From positions 20,508,551 through 20,572,550 of the forward strand of contig OX637391.1 of the NCBI GenBank assembly GCA_951799425.1: a DNA stretch of 64,000 nucleotides, given 5' to 3'. This document shows, in pieces, positions 23,176 to 33,873 of the stretch (its first letter is position 1; every line of letters begins with the position of its first letter). Both the position numbers and the translations under genes were made by a program. Source of the stretch: Ilex aquifolium. Taxonomy: Eukaryota; Streptophyta; Magnoliopsida; Aquifoliales; Aquifoliaceae. The notes beneath the pieces are model-generated. The model was not told where the DNA came from. It saw only the letters and a program-made list of their open reading frames with translations, and did no database searches.

Positions 23176-23736
23176 TGATGATGCACAAATTGGTTTTTGT
23201 GCACCACAGTCAAGTAAATAATATAAAATGCAGTAAACAAGCAATTAATGACAAAAATGGCAAATAAAGGAGTAAAACAGAGATTTATAGTGGTTCGGCC
23301 GTGGCCTACGTCCACTTTGAATGGCAACGATGACTTTTGGTGTTATATATATTGATGAATAATTGTCACTGGAGCTACAGAGCTTCCAAGGAAAAAGGAG
23401 CAACGACCTTGTGGTATTGAGGCAGGAGATGAGGTATTTTTGGGAGGTGTGCCCTAGATGGTGAGAGGGCTTTACATTTTATAGAGCTAGGGTTTTGAGG
23501 TGAGGCGGTGACGTGAGGGAGGGGTTTCCTAAGTAGGGTTTCTCCGTGCGCTGCATCTCTCTCCTTCGTACTCCAATTCCTTTGGAGGAGGGCCCCCGAT
23601 GGATTGGACTTGGATTTAGCCTTGGTGGGTCTTTGCACTTTGGGCTTCATTGGGCCTGCTGGGTCTTCATGAGTTTGGGTCTCTGATCACAATTGAGCTT
23701 CAACATGGATTTGGGCCTTTTGGGCCTGACCCATCA
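23176..23736 (-). mobile_element. 3' LTR (561 bp) of Tat element
   Basis: Same as 33874-34425 except for nine substitutions (eight transitions) and an extra CTTTTGGGC near its right end. Read on the minus strand it starts TGATGGGTCAGG and ends GCATCATCA. Confidence 0.92.
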
Positions 23737-23749
23737 TTTGCCCCCCAAT
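23737..23749 (-). other. polypurine tract of Tat element
   Basis: Minus strand ATTGGGGGGCAAA ends directly at the 3' LTR start. Confidence 0.8.
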
Positions 23750-23954
23750 GCCCCGTGTTCGAGGTAACTTGGAAAAGGGGGCATTTAGTAGAATTTGAAC
23801 TCTGGCTCATGAAGACTCCTCTTTCCCGCCATGCCCATGTTACGCTTCAACTCGGGGATTGACCTGCTGAACACCTCAAACCTTTTCTATTTTTACTTGG
23901 ATTTTTAAGAGAACCCTTGGTTTTCAATTTGGGGTTTTTTCCTCTTTAAGAAAC

Positions 23955-23967
23955 CCTTATATATATA
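23955..23967 (+). promoter_or_regulatory. candidate TATA box of the antisense gene
   Basis: CTTATATATATAG lies about 160 bp upstream of the ATG at 24125, on the strand opposite to gag-pol and outside the LTR. It would give the antisense gene its own promoter. Confidence 0.45.
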
Positions 23968-24124
23968 GAAGCCTCATTCTTTTCTCCACCTATTTCCTTC
24001 ATCTTGAAATTGATAACCCATTCTTGAACCCAAGTTCTCTATTTTCCATAGAAGCTTGAGGTAGTGAAAAGGGCTGCTCTCCTTGAAACATTTTGAGGAC
24101 TCAAGGTTTGTAATCTTCTTTGAG

Positions 24125-27100
24125 ATGAGCTTCCAAGGATCAATGAGAAACAAAGGAGGGGAAGCTGCCGATTCCCAAGGCCATGGAGTGGTTCACGAGG
24201 TAAGCTGTGAGGATCTTGGGGTGATAGAGAACCGAGCGGGTGGAGGAACCCAGGCGACCCAAGGGCTAGGTACCAACGTTGAAGAGCCTATGGGTGCCGA
24301 GGATGGAGCGCCGAGCAGTACCCGCGCGGGAGGCAGTCCGCTAGGCGAACAGCCTGCTCGGCTCAGGGGTGCCCGTGGTGATGAGTGAGATACCCAGGCA
24401 TCGAGTGGAGACTGGCGGCTGGGATTTGGTCGGTGGAATGGTGGGCGAGCGACACATGCTTGCGGCGAGGCTGCCTATGAGCGAACAACCCAGTTGACTG
24501 GCGATTTGGTCTGCGCGCTACCAGACGAACAAGGGGCAGGCGCTGCCTCTGCTATTTTGGGCGAGAAAACCAAGTCAGGCGACCCAAGTGGTGCTGTTCC
24601 AGCTAGTTTGGGCGAGAAGACCAGGCCAGGAGATCCTATAGGCGCTGATTTGACCAATTCGGGCGAGCTGAGGGGGCCAGGCACGCTATTAGGTGCTGGG
24701 CTTGCCCCATTTGGCGAGCAGGGGGGTTCAGGCGTGCAGGGGGTGGAGGAACCCAGGCGACCCAAGGGCTAGGTACCAACGTTGAAGAGCCTATGGGTGC
24801 CGAGGATGGAGCGCCGAGCAGTACCCGCGCGGGAGGCAGTCCGCTAGGCGAACAGCCTGCTCGGCTCAGGGGTGCCCGTGGTGATGAGTGAGATACCCAG
24901 GCATCGAGTGGAGACTGGCGGCTGGGATTTGGTCGGTGGAATGGTGGGCGAGCGACCCATGCTTGCGGCGAGGCTGCCTATGAGCGAACAACCCAGTTGA
25001 CTGGCGGTTTGGTCTGCGCGCTACCAGACGAACAAGGGGCAGGCGCTGCCTCTGCTATTTTGGGCGAGAAAACCAAGTCAGGCGACCCAAGTGGTGCTGT
25101 TCCAGCTAGTTTGGGCGAGAAGACCAGGCCAGGAGATCCTATAGGCGCTGATTTGACCAATTCGGGCGAGCTGAGGGGGCCAGGCACGCTATTAGGTGCT
25201 GGGCTTGCCCCATTTGGCGAGCAGGGGGGTTCAGGCGTGCAGGGGGGTTCAGGCGCGCAGGGGCTGGGCGAGCAGAGGGGTTCAGGCGTGCAGAGGGGTT
25301 CAGGAGCGCAGGGGCTGGGCGAGCAAAGGGGTTCAGGTGTGCAGGGGCTGGGCGAACAAGCTTCAGATGCTGCTGTCCGTGTTGTGGGCGACCTGGGCAC
25401 CACCGCTGCCAGCGCTGTGGGCGAGCCAGTGCCGGGCTCTGCTGCCGCTTACTCCGCGGGTGTTCAGACTTCTCTTGCTGCCGATAATGCTTCTGGGTTT
25501 GGCCCATTTGGTGAGCAAAGGGGGCCAGACAACTTCCCACCTGCTGGGTTTTCCTCATTAGGCGACCAGAGGGGGTCAGGCAACTCCTTCCATCTTCGCT
25601 CCAAAAAGCACAAAGGCAAAATTGTTCTTGATGAGGATGCTTCCAGGGTAGGTAGTCTTTCTAGCTCCCTTGATACCGATGATGATATTTCGAGGATTAT
25701 TTCTGTTTATCATATTCCTCCGACTGTGTTATGTCGCCGGGCTGAGAGTGGTGAACTTGCTAGTGACGACTCCTCTGGTGACATTGTCGTTTATGAGGAG
25801 ATGCTCGAGGCCGGGCTTAGGTTCCCAATTTCTCATTCTATTTGTGACATCTTAAATTACTTTTCTCTGACACCTGGCCGGTTGGCTCCAAATGGTTGGA
25901 AAGTTTTACTAGCCTTTCTGGAACTGTGGAAGAGAGTGCACCACGAAGATGTTTCTGCTACTGAGTTTCATGCCGCTTATTACCTGAGTGAGACTCCTGC
26001 TCCCAACCGGGGCTGGTTCTATTTCTCTCCGAGGGGAGGCAAGTTGATCACCGGGTTGTCCTCCAATTGTCACAGTTGGAGGTCTCATTTAATATTTGTT
26101 GGTGGTGAGTGGGCTTCAGTCATTGATAGAGCCCTGGTTCCATCCCAATGGATTGTTCCAAAGAAAGTCGGTATGTCCCATATGCTCAATCTTCTCTTGG
26201 CTCATTCCTTGTAGATTGTGTACCCACCAAGTTCCTTGCAGGTTGTCCCATGCTGACCAAGGATCAAGAGCGGAAGCTGAAAGCCGTGAAAACTCATCCT
26301 ACGAGAGACTTAGGGGATCTTTTGCCCAAAGACGGTGGGGTTAAAGGCCCTCCTCTGATTCGTGCTAAGGCCGCTACTCCCTCCCTAAGGTCTGGTGGCT
26401 CCTCTTCAAAGAGGAAGGGTGAGCTGATTCTTGAATGCCCTTTTATTTTACTTGGTGTCTCGCATGAGTCTAACACTGCATTTTCGTTTCAGCTATATAT
26501 AAAGGAGTGATTGGGTCTCGCATCTCTAGCAGGAGTCCTCCTCTTTCCAAGGTGACAAGGACAGATGATGCCCCCCAAGTGATTTCGGCGATGGGTGAGG
26601 CGGACACGTCTCAAGCATCTCATTCGTCAGATCCTCAGATGTGCCCTCTTCCGGTGACCCCTCCAGTTGCTGCTACTCCAGAGACTTCCTCGCCGGGCAC
26701 TTCTCCTCTGTCTTCTCCTCCCGTGGGAACTTCTGCAGAGGCACCTTTTTGGTCTCGCCCCATGCTGGGCAACCTCGCAGTCATTAGAGAAAGGCTTGGG
26801 AGGTTTGTATATATCCCCGAGGTTAATCAGATGAATACTCTGAGCACCGAGAGGGTTGTCAACATGTACTTGGAGGGTCTGGCTCAGGTAAGGGTTTGTT
26901 GTTCCCTTTTCTTCCGTCCTTTCTCATGTCTTTTATCATATCTTGGTCTTTTATTTAATTCAGGTCTCGACTATGTCTCTATGCCTGTCTTCGAGAGCCT
27001 ATGCCCACGGTACCCTGAGGCAGGAGCATGTCGTCGTCCAAGAGGAACTTCTTGCCGCTCAGGGGAAGATTGATGAGCTTGAGGCTGCTTACGGTGTTTC

Positions 27101-27596
27101 TAAAAGTGAGCTTGTGCTGACCCATGAGAAGGTATCCAGACTTGAGTCTGAGCTTTTGGCATCCCGTGAGAGGGATGCGCTCAGGGGAGATGAGCTAGCT
27201 GTGGCCCACGAGAGGGCAACTAAGCTTGAGGCTGAGCTTTTGGCGACCTGTAGGAGGGACGCGCTCAGGGAGGCTGAGCTTTCAGTGACCCGTGAGAGGG
27301 TCATGCTCAGAGAGGCAGCCTTGGAGGTAGAGTTGAGAGCGGCTCACGAGAGAGCTTCGCAGGCTGAAGAGAAGGCTATAACAGCTGAGAGGGACTTGGC
27401 GAATGGCCTTGCAGATGCCTTCATCGATGGTTATGGTGAGCTCCGAGGGAGGATCTCTGTCGCCCATTCTGATATTGATGTTTCAGGTTTCTTGCCTACT
27501 GGGGCGTTTGATGAAGATGAGGGAGGATCTGGCGAAGACGAGGATGATGCAGAAGGTGGCCAGGAGGAGGTGGAGGATGACCATGAGAGCAGTTAG
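24125..27596 (+). CDS. spliced antisense gene of Tat element (Transposase_28-like protein)
   Basis: Frame and GT/AG sites support five exons: 24125-24199, 24901-26170, 26215-26418, 26493-26887, 26964-27596; phases join without a stop (858 residues). Introns of 74 and 76 nt are normal; the 44-nt one (26171-26214) is short for a plant and needs RNA proof. Residues about 315-450 resemble the family annotated as putative gypsy-type transposon (VVYEEMLEAGLRFP, LAPNGWKVLLAF, RGWFYFSPRGGKLITG). A long coiled coil follows (about 660-800), then an acidic tail (DEDEGGSGEDEDD). An N-terminal part has GSGVQGLGEQ repeats. Antisense ORFs are known in Tat elements; their function is unknown. Unlike gag-pol, no stop interrupts it. 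Confidence 0.7.
24241..25246 (+). repeat. 503-bp tandem duplication inside the antisense gene
   Basis: 24241-24743 is repeated as 24744-25246 with only two differences noticed (ACAC/ACCC near 24451 and GCGAT/GCGGT near 24507). 503 is not a multiple of three. The unit runs from within intron 1 into exon 2, so it duplicates the exon 2 acceptor (24396-24397 and 24899-24900). Using the second acceptor keeps the frame; using the first reads into a stop near 24772. Confidence 0.95.
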
Positions 27597-27855
27597 AGTG
27601 TTAGGGACTTTTGGTGATTTTTGTTTTTAAGAAAGGCAGTCTGTAGCCTTGTTTTTGTATTGATACTCCTTTGAAATGAAATGCAAAGATCGTTTTTGGA
27701 GTCAAACATAGAACATTTCATTCATCTACTGCTTACATAAAGCAATGTTGGGTAATAATCCCCAAAAGGTACATTGAACATTGGGTAATGACCCCCGAAA
27801 GAGTAGGAAATAAAATCAAATCCCCAACTTCTACTACTTTGGTGCTCTCAATGTG

Positions 27856-29088
27856 TCATTGGTAATACCTTTTCAGGTGCTCCGCATTCCATGGATGGAG
27901 CAAGACTTTTCCCTCAGCATCTTGGATCTTGTAGGTGTCTGGCCTTACTATCTCTGTTATGAGGTAGGGTCCTTCCCAATTCGGTCCTAGCTTCCCCTCG
28001 CGTGCATCTTTTGTGGCGAGGATCACTTTCTTGAGGACCAAGTTCCCCGGTTGGAAGGAACGATGCTTCACCCTTGAGTTGTAGAACTTCGCCATGCGGC
28101 GTTTGTACTCGGCGTTGCGGACCACCGCCATCTCCCTTGCCTCCTCTATCAAGTCAAGGTTGATGCGAAGTTTTTCTTCGTTGGTGGTGGGGTCGTGGTG
28201 TTGGACCCTTAGAGAATGCACCCCGATCTCCACAGGGATGACTGCCTTAGCCCCAAAGGCGAGAGAAAATGGGGTTTCCCCAGTTGGAGCCCTTGGTGTG
28301 GTTCTATAGGCCCATAAGACACCTGGGAGCTCGTCAACCCAAAGACCCTTCGCTCTTTCGAGCCTTGTCTTTAGGTTGCGTAGCACTGTTCTCACTATGA
28401 CTTCCGCTTGCCCATTTGCTTGTGGATGTGCTGGGCTAGAATGGGGTTGTTTTATCTGAAGATCGGAGCAGAAAGAGTTGAGGAGTTTATTGTCGAACTG
28501 CTTGGCGTTGTCACTAACAATGGCATGGGGTATCCCGAAGCGACAGACAAGGTTCTTCCAGATAAAGTCTTTCACCTTCACGTCTGTTATTTTCGCTAAG
28601 GGTTCGGCCTCTGCCCACTTGGTGAAGTAGTCAATCGCTACCACCACAAATTTGCACTGTCTTCTGCTGAGAGGTAGGGGCCCTAGGATGTCGACGCCCC
28701 ATTTGGAGAAAGGCCACGGACTTGTGATGACCGTGAGTTCTTCTGGCGGCAGCCTAGACACAGTGGCAAAGCGTTGACACTTGTCACACTTCTTAGTGAA
28801 CTCCTGGGCGTCCCTCACCATGGTAGGCCAAAAGTAGCCATGTCTGAGCGTCTTGTTGGCAAGGGAGCGTCCTCCAGAGTGATTCCCACAAATTCCTTCA
28901 TGGATCTCCCTCAAGGTGTAGTCAGCTTCCTCGGGTGAAAGGCACCGCAGCAAAGGCAATGAGTAGCCTTTCTTGTATAGGATGTTTTGTAAGATAGTGA
29001 ATTTGGAGTCTCTCATCCTCGTCTTTCTGGCCTCTAGGGGACTGTCTGGTAATGTTCCCTCTTCAAGGTATGCCCTTATCGGGGTCAT
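27856..29088 (-). CDS. Tat integrase (C-terminal part of pol)
   Basis: 410 open residues on the minus strand. The H2C2 zinc-binding module is visible (HEGICGNHSGG...CDKCQRF). The DDE core has WGVDILGPLP, VSDNAKQFDN and, downstream, E in NGQAEVIVRT. The end has GNLVLKKV and LGPNWEGPYLI, the GPY/F module usual for Gypsy integrases. It inserts the cDNA into the genome. An in-frame TAG at 29089-29091, in place of the usual Trp before MTPI, cuts it off from the RNase H part. Confidence 0.9.
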   Translation of the reverse strand: MTPIRAYLEEGTLPDSPLEARKTRMRDSKFTILQNILYKKGYSLPLLRCLSPEEADYTLREIHEGICGNHSGGRSLANKTLRHGYFWPTMVRDAQEFTKKCDKCQRFATVSRLPPEELTVITSPWPFSKWGVDILGPLPLSRRQCKFVVVAIDYFTKWAEAEPLAKITDVKVKDFIWKNLVCRFGIPHAIVSDNAKQFDNKLLNSFCSDLQIKQPHSSPAHPQANGQAEVIVRTVLRNLKTRLERAKGLWVDELPGVLWAYRTTPRAPTGETPFSLAFGAKAVIPVEIGVHSLRVQHHDPTTNEEKLRINLDLIEEAREMAVVRNAEYKRRMAKFYNSRVKHRSFQPGNLVLKKVILATKDAREGKLGPNWEGPYLITEIVRPDTYKIQDAEGKVLLHPWNAEHLKRYYQ

Positions 29089-29570
29089 CTAGTTTGATTC
29101 AGTGGATGCACAGTTGACGTCGGTGATTCCCACGTCCAACTTGCTTGGTTCAAACTGATGACCGCTGAATGATGGCCCTGGAGGGGCTTCGGAAGATGAG
29201 GCAAGCCTGGCGAGTGCGTCTGCCGCTATGTTGTCTTCCCTTGGGACGTGGCAGATTTGGAAGTACTGGAACTTAGCGGTCAAAGCTCTTACTATGACCA
29301 GGTACTCTTGCATCTTGGCGCCCTTTGCCTCAAATTCTCCCTTCACTTGATTGACTATTAGCTGAGAGTCACTATAAGAAAGGAGGTGTCGGGCTTCCAT
29401 TTCTATTGCCAACCTAAGGCCAGAGAGAAGGGCTTCATATTCTGCCTCATTATTAGAGGCAAAGAAGTGAAGCTTTACTGCATACTTTAAGGGGGTTCCG
29501 TCCGGACTAATCAGAATAAGGCCTGCTCCTCCTCCTCCACTGGTCGAGGAACCATCGACGTATAGTCTCT
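29089..29570 (-). pseudogene. archaeal-type RNase H domain of Tat pol
   Basis: LYVDGSSTSGGGGAGLIL, NNEAEYEALLSGLRLA, YSDSQLIVNQ and NIAADALARLAS show the Asp-Glu-Asp-Asp set of the second RNase H (aRNH) that Tat elements carry after the ordinary one. TAG stops bound it at 29571-29573 (usual Trp before RLYVDG) and 29089-29091. The domain itself looks intact. Confidence 0.85.
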
Positions 29571-29610
29571 ATAGTGGTGGAGAGGAGTGATTGGATGCTC
29601 CAACTTCAGA

Positions 29611-30057
29611 GGGGGTGCCAACTCCAGCTCCGGAGGGGGTCTGGGCGCCACCTTCATCTCCCGAGGGGGTCTGGGCGCCACCTTCAGCTACGGAGGAGGT
29701 CTGGGCGCCACCTGCATCTCCCGAGGGGGTCTAGGCGCCAGTTTCATCTCCCGAGGGGGTCTGGGCGCCAACTCCAGCTCCCGAGGGGGTCTGGGTGCCA
29801 CCTTCATCTCCCGAGGGGGTCTGGGCGCCAGTTCCAGCTCCCGAGGGGGTCTGGGCGCCAGTTCCAGCTCCCGAGTGGGTCTGGGCGCCAACTCCAACTC
29901 CCGAGGGGGTCTGGGCGCCACCTTCATCTCCCGAGGGGGTCTGGGCGCCAGTTCCAGCTCCTGAGGGGGTCTGGGCGCCAACTCCAGCTCCTGAGGGGGT
30001 TTGGGCGCCAGTTCCAGCTCCCGGGGAAGTCTGGGCGCCAGTTCCAGCTCTGGAGGG
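29611..30057 (-). repeat. 30-bp tandem repeat (about 15 copies) in pol linker
   Basis: Units of the type GGGGGTCTGGGCGCCA plus (AC/GT)TCCAGCTCCCGA on the plus strand. On the minus strand they code for ten-residue repeats such as GAQTPSGAGT and GAQTPSGDEG. The array fills the linker between the two RNase H domains. One unit carries CAG to TAG (29731-29733), ending the upstream frame. The plus-strand frames through the array are open because of the repeat and are not genes. Confidence 0.92.
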
Positions 30058-32055
30058 TGGTCGAGCGGGCGAGGTGAAAAACACGTTGCTCTCCTTTTCT
30101 GCTGGAGTGAAGTCAGCAATGAAATCCGATATTGCTTGTGCTTTGATGGCCGCCCTTGGCTGATATTGAATGTCAAATTCGCCAAGTTCCACTGCCCATT
30201 TAAGGAGCCTTCCGGATACGTCCGGCTTTCCCAAGACCCTCTTTAGAGGTTGGTCTGTAATGACAACAATGTTGTGACTTTGAAAGTAGTGTCGTAGGCG
30301 CCTCGCCGTTGAGATCAGGGTGAGCGCTAGTTTCTCAAGTACAGAATATATGACTTCTGCCCCCCTGTATGCTCTGCTCACATAGTAGATAGGTTTTTGC
30401 ACTCTATCACCGTTTCTGACAAGAACTGAGCTCACTGCCGATGAGGAGGCAGACAAGTATAAATACAGGATTTCTCCTGGAGCGGCATGTGAAAGGAGGG
30501 GTGGTGTAGCTAAGTAGGCTTTGAGCCTTTGGAAGGCTTCCTCTACCTCCTGTCCCCACTCGAAGGCTTTTCGGAGAATTTTGAAGAATGGGAGACATTT
30601 GTCTGCAGATTTGGAGACGAACCTATTGAGTGCTGCGATTCTCCCATTGAGGCGTTGGAGCTCCTTAGTTGAGGAGGTGGACTTCATGTCGAGGATAGCT
30701 TTGATCTTGTCGGGGTTTGCCTCGATTCCCCTTTGATTGACCATAAAGCCTAGAAATTTTCCTGACCCCACGCCAAAGGCGCACTTCTCAGGATTGAGCT
30801 TCATGTGATAGGATTTCAGGACATTGAAGGTTTTCTGGAGGTGATCGATGTGGTCTATTGCTACGAGACTTTTCACCAACATATCATCCACGTATACTTC
30901 CATCGTTCGCCCAATTTGAGACTCGAACATCATGTTCACCAACCGTTGGTAGGTTGCTCCTGCGTTTTTTAGTCCAAAGGGCATGACCCTGTAGCAGTAG
31001 GTCCCCTTTGGAGTAATAAATGATGTCTTCTCCTGGTCTGAGAGGTACATGCTAATCTGGTTATACTCAAAGTACACATCCAGGAAAGTGAGCAACTCAT
31101 GCCCCGCGGTTGCGTCGATGAGGAGATCGATCCGTGGTAACGGGTAGCTGTCTTTTGGGCACGCCTTGTTAAGTTCTGAGAAATCGACGCAAAGGCGCCA
31201 CTTCCCATTAGTCTTAGTGACCATCACCACGTTGGAGAGCCATTCAGGATATGCTACTTCTCTGACGGCCCCGTTGTCTACTAGCTTTCCCACCTCTTTG
31301 TCCATAGCTTGGGCCCTTTCAGTGGAGGTGCCCCTTAGCTTTTGGCGAATAGGCTTGTGGCGTGGGTCAACATTGAGTCGGTGTGTGACCACTTCTGGGT
31401 CGATGCCCTCAAGGTCTGCATGTGACCATGCAAAGACGTCCATGTTACTTTTCAAAAAATCTATCAGCGGGCCAACCAGATCTTCAGAAAGGGAAGAGCC
31501 AACGTATACTCTTCTGTCTGGGTGATCTTCATCCAAAACCACGGGGGTGAGCTCCTCCACCGGTTCTCCTCTTTCTATAGTAGAGTCATCCTTCAGGTCC
31601 AGGATTTTAACTTGCAAAGCTTCCTGTGGCTTCCTGGTCTTCATGGAGGAGACATAGCATTCCCTTGCTGCTACCTGGTCTCCTCTGACCTCTCCAACTC
31701 CGTTAGGGGTTGGAAATCGGAGGATGAGGTGATAGGTGGAGGGCACGACTCTTAATGTGTTGAGAGCAGGTCGCCCTAATATGATATTATAAGCTGATGG
31801 ACAGTCTATCACCAGAAAGTTGACCATGACTGAGGAGCTTCGGGGCGCTGCTCCGGCTGTGACTGGTAGGGTGATGGACCCTAGGGGGTACACCTTCTCC
31901 CCTGAGAACCCAATGAGGGGAGATCTGATGGACTGCAGTCTCTCCCTGCCCAGGTTGAGCTTGTCAAAAGCTTCTGCAAATAGGATATCGGCAGAGCTGC
32001 CGCTGTCTACTAGTATTCTGCGCACTTGGAAATTGGCAACCGTCATGGTGAGCAC
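30058..32055 (-). CDS. Tat protease, reverse transcriptase and RNase H
   Basis: Open on the minus strand from 32055 (through the repeat) to 29731. Protease active site DSGSSADILF lies at the start. RT motifs: KACPKDSYPLPRID, FLDVYFEYNQI (usually LDAYSGYNQI; catalytic Asp kept), MPFGLKNAGATYQRLV and YVDDML. RNase H follows with LYLSASSSAVSSVL and DQPLKRVL. The frame is continuous with gag except for a TGA at 32083-32085. With that stop and those at 29731, 29571 and 29089, this copy should not make full Gag-Pol. Confidence 0.9.
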
Positions 32056-32082
32056 CAGGGGGTTGTCATGGGGGTGCTGAAT

Positions 32083-33807
32083 TCATTCTAGGTCCTTATC
32101 TGAGAAAGATATAACCTCATTGGTGCCTTGCCTGGGCGCTTTGGACGGGCGTCCTTCGTCAAGGTGCCTTGCCTTCCTGGCGTGGGCCTTCATGGCAGAG
32201 AGGGACTCTCCGCCTCCTGCTAATCCTCCCGAGATAGTGTGAATTTCCCCAACGGGATGTTGTTCTTCCTGGTTATGGGGTGGCGGCTGCGCCTGTCCTC
32301 TACCAGCAACATAATGGCGTAGGTGGCCACGTTGAATGAGATCCTCAATTTGCCTTTTGAGTTCATAGCAGTCATCGGTGTCGTGCCCGTGGTCGCGGTG
32401 GAAGCGGCAATGCTTGTTAGGATTTATGCGATTGGGAGGGGACTTCATCTTCCCTGGCCACTTTACTGCGGGGTCATCCTGGATCTGGAATAGGATGTGC
32501 CCGAGATCGGCATTGAGGGGCGTGAAGGCTTGTCGATCCCTCTGAGGGGCCGGACCTAACCGGTCTCTGACGGGAACCTTCTCTGTTCTGCTCTGTTTGT
32601 TGCTAGCCTCCTTCTTGTCGTCTCTCTCTCTTTCCTTCCTTTTGTCCCCAGAAGATCTGGAGGACTCACCTCGCTTGGCCCTTGTGACGTCCTCAGCGTT
32701 TATGTATTTCTGGGCTTTTGCTAGCAGCTCTGGCATGCTCTTTGGTGGGCGCTTCATCACCGAGAAGAGGAAGCTTGATGAGCGGAGGCCTCCCAGGAAG
32801 GCAGTCATCATCACTTTGTCGTCAGGTTCATCAACTTGAAGTACCTCCTCGTTAAAACGAGTGAGGTAGCTCCTCAGGCTCTCCTCACGGTCCTGCTTTA
32901 TACTGAGCAGGTGAATGATTGGCTTTTGGTGGCGACGCCCTCCAATGAAATGTGACACGAATGACCTGCTTAGCTCAGCAAATGAGGCAATGGATGCCGG
33001 GGAGAGCTTAGCAAACCATTGCCGGGCGGATCCCTTTAATGTGGTTGGGAACACCCTGCACATGATTTCGTCTGGGACGTTGTGCAACTGCATCAGAGTT
33101 TTGTAGGTGTCGAGATGGTCTAGTGGGTCCTTTGCTTTTGTTCCATCAAAGACCTCCACAGAGGGCATTTTGAACTTTTGGGGTAGATGGTAGTTTGGAA
33201 CATCGGGCTTGAAAGGCGTGTCTGTTCGCCGCACAAGATAGTCCACTGTTTCTGGTCCTTGCGCCTTCATGGCATTGAAGACGTCACCTAGCTGGTTTTG
33301 CACTTCCTTGATTTTCTCATCCCAAAGGTTGGGATCTCCTCTGGGATGGTCATGAAAGTGACTCCCATGCTCCACGCTTTGGTTTTCGCCGTCGTCCTCT
33401 TGGAGAGGAGGGTCCTCACCATGGGAAACAGGAGGAGGGGGTGGAGGTCCTTCATGATGAGCCTCCCTGTGTAGAGCCTCCCTGTGTAGGGCGCCCAGGG
33501 GGACTCCAAAGGGGGCGCCCAGCCCTACGGGGGCGCCTAGATGTGGAGCAGCAGGGCGTGGAGCTCCTTGACCCCAAGGACGTGGGGCTCCTCCAAGCTG
33601 TGCTCCGCCGAGTTGTGCTCCTCCACGTCCGGCGAGCATAAGTTGTAGCATCTGCTGGTTTTGGGCCACCAGCTGCTGCATGGTCTCCAACATTTGTTGA
33701 GGATTTGGAGCTGGAGCATTCGGCACATGGTTGGCAGGCGGAGGAACCTCCTCCTCTCGTGGAGGATTGTCTTCATGCTGGTTCATGGATCTGGTAGTGA
33801 TCGCCAT
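32083..33807 (-). CDS. Tat gag
   Basis: 574 residues from ATG at 33807 (MAITTRSMNQHED). The retrotransposon gag core is at VEVFDGTKAKDPLDHLDTY, CRVFPTTLKGSARQWFAKL and LSRSFVSHFIGGRR. The zinc-finger-like HCRFHRDHGHDTDDCYEL replaces a classical CCHC knuckle, as in other Tat elements. The N-terminal third is proline/glycine-rich with short repeats (GGAQLGGAQ). It forms the particle and binds RNA. It ends at TGA (32083-32085) where a Gly codon would continue into protease. Confidence 0.92.
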   Translation of the reverse strand: MAITTRSMNQHEDNPPREEEVPPPANHVPNAPAPNPQQMLETMQQLVAQNQQMLQLMLAGRGGAQLGGAQLGGAPRPWGQGAPRPAAPHLGAPVGLGAPFGVPLGALHREALHREAHHEGPPPPPPVSHGEDPPLQEDDGENQSVEHGSHFHDHPRGDPNLWDEKIKEVQNQLGDVFNAMKAQGPETVDYLVRRTDTPFKPDVPNYHLPQKFKMPSVEVFDGTKAKDPLDHLDTYKTLMQLHNVPDEIMCRVFPTTLKGSARQWFAKLSPASIASFAELSRSFVSHFIGGRRHQKPIIHLLSIKQDREESLRSYLTRFNEEVLQVDEPDDKVMMTAFLGGLRSSSFLFSVMKRPPKSMPELLAKAQKYINAEDVTRAKRGESSRSSGDKRKERERDDKKEASNKQSRTEKVPVRDRLGPAPQRDRQAFTPLNADLGHILFQIQDDPAVKWPGKMKSPPNRINPNKHCRFHRDHGHDTDDCYELKRQIEDLIQRGHLRHYVAGRGQAQPPPHNQEEQHPVGEIHTISGGLAGGGESLSAMKAHARKARHLDEGRPSKAPRQGTNEVISFSDKDLE

Positions 33808-33851
33808 TGTTTCAGTAAAAATGGAATGTGTTTAGGAATGAGAATTCTGTC

Positions 33852-33870
33852 GTTCCCACAGACGGCGCCA
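33852..33870 (-). other. primer binding site of Tat element
   Basis: Minus strand TGGCGCCGTCTGTGGGAAC, three bases after the 5' LTR. It has the TGG start of a tRNA-primed element; the sequence is typical of Tat lineage PBSs. I have not matched it to a tRNA. Confidence 0.85.
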
Positions 33871-33873
33871 AAC

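Noticed and set aside
24978..25561. Open frames on both strands through 24978-25561 (proline-rich minus frame, Arg-rich plus frame)
   Set aside because: Shadows of the GC-rich repeat in exon 2 of the antisense gene; only one frame continues into a conserved domain.
29574..30163. Plus-strand open frames rich in RGSGRQLQLP and GGLGASSSSR repeats
   Set aside because: They are antisense readings of the 30-bp repeat in Tat pol; the minus frame carries the enzyme domains.
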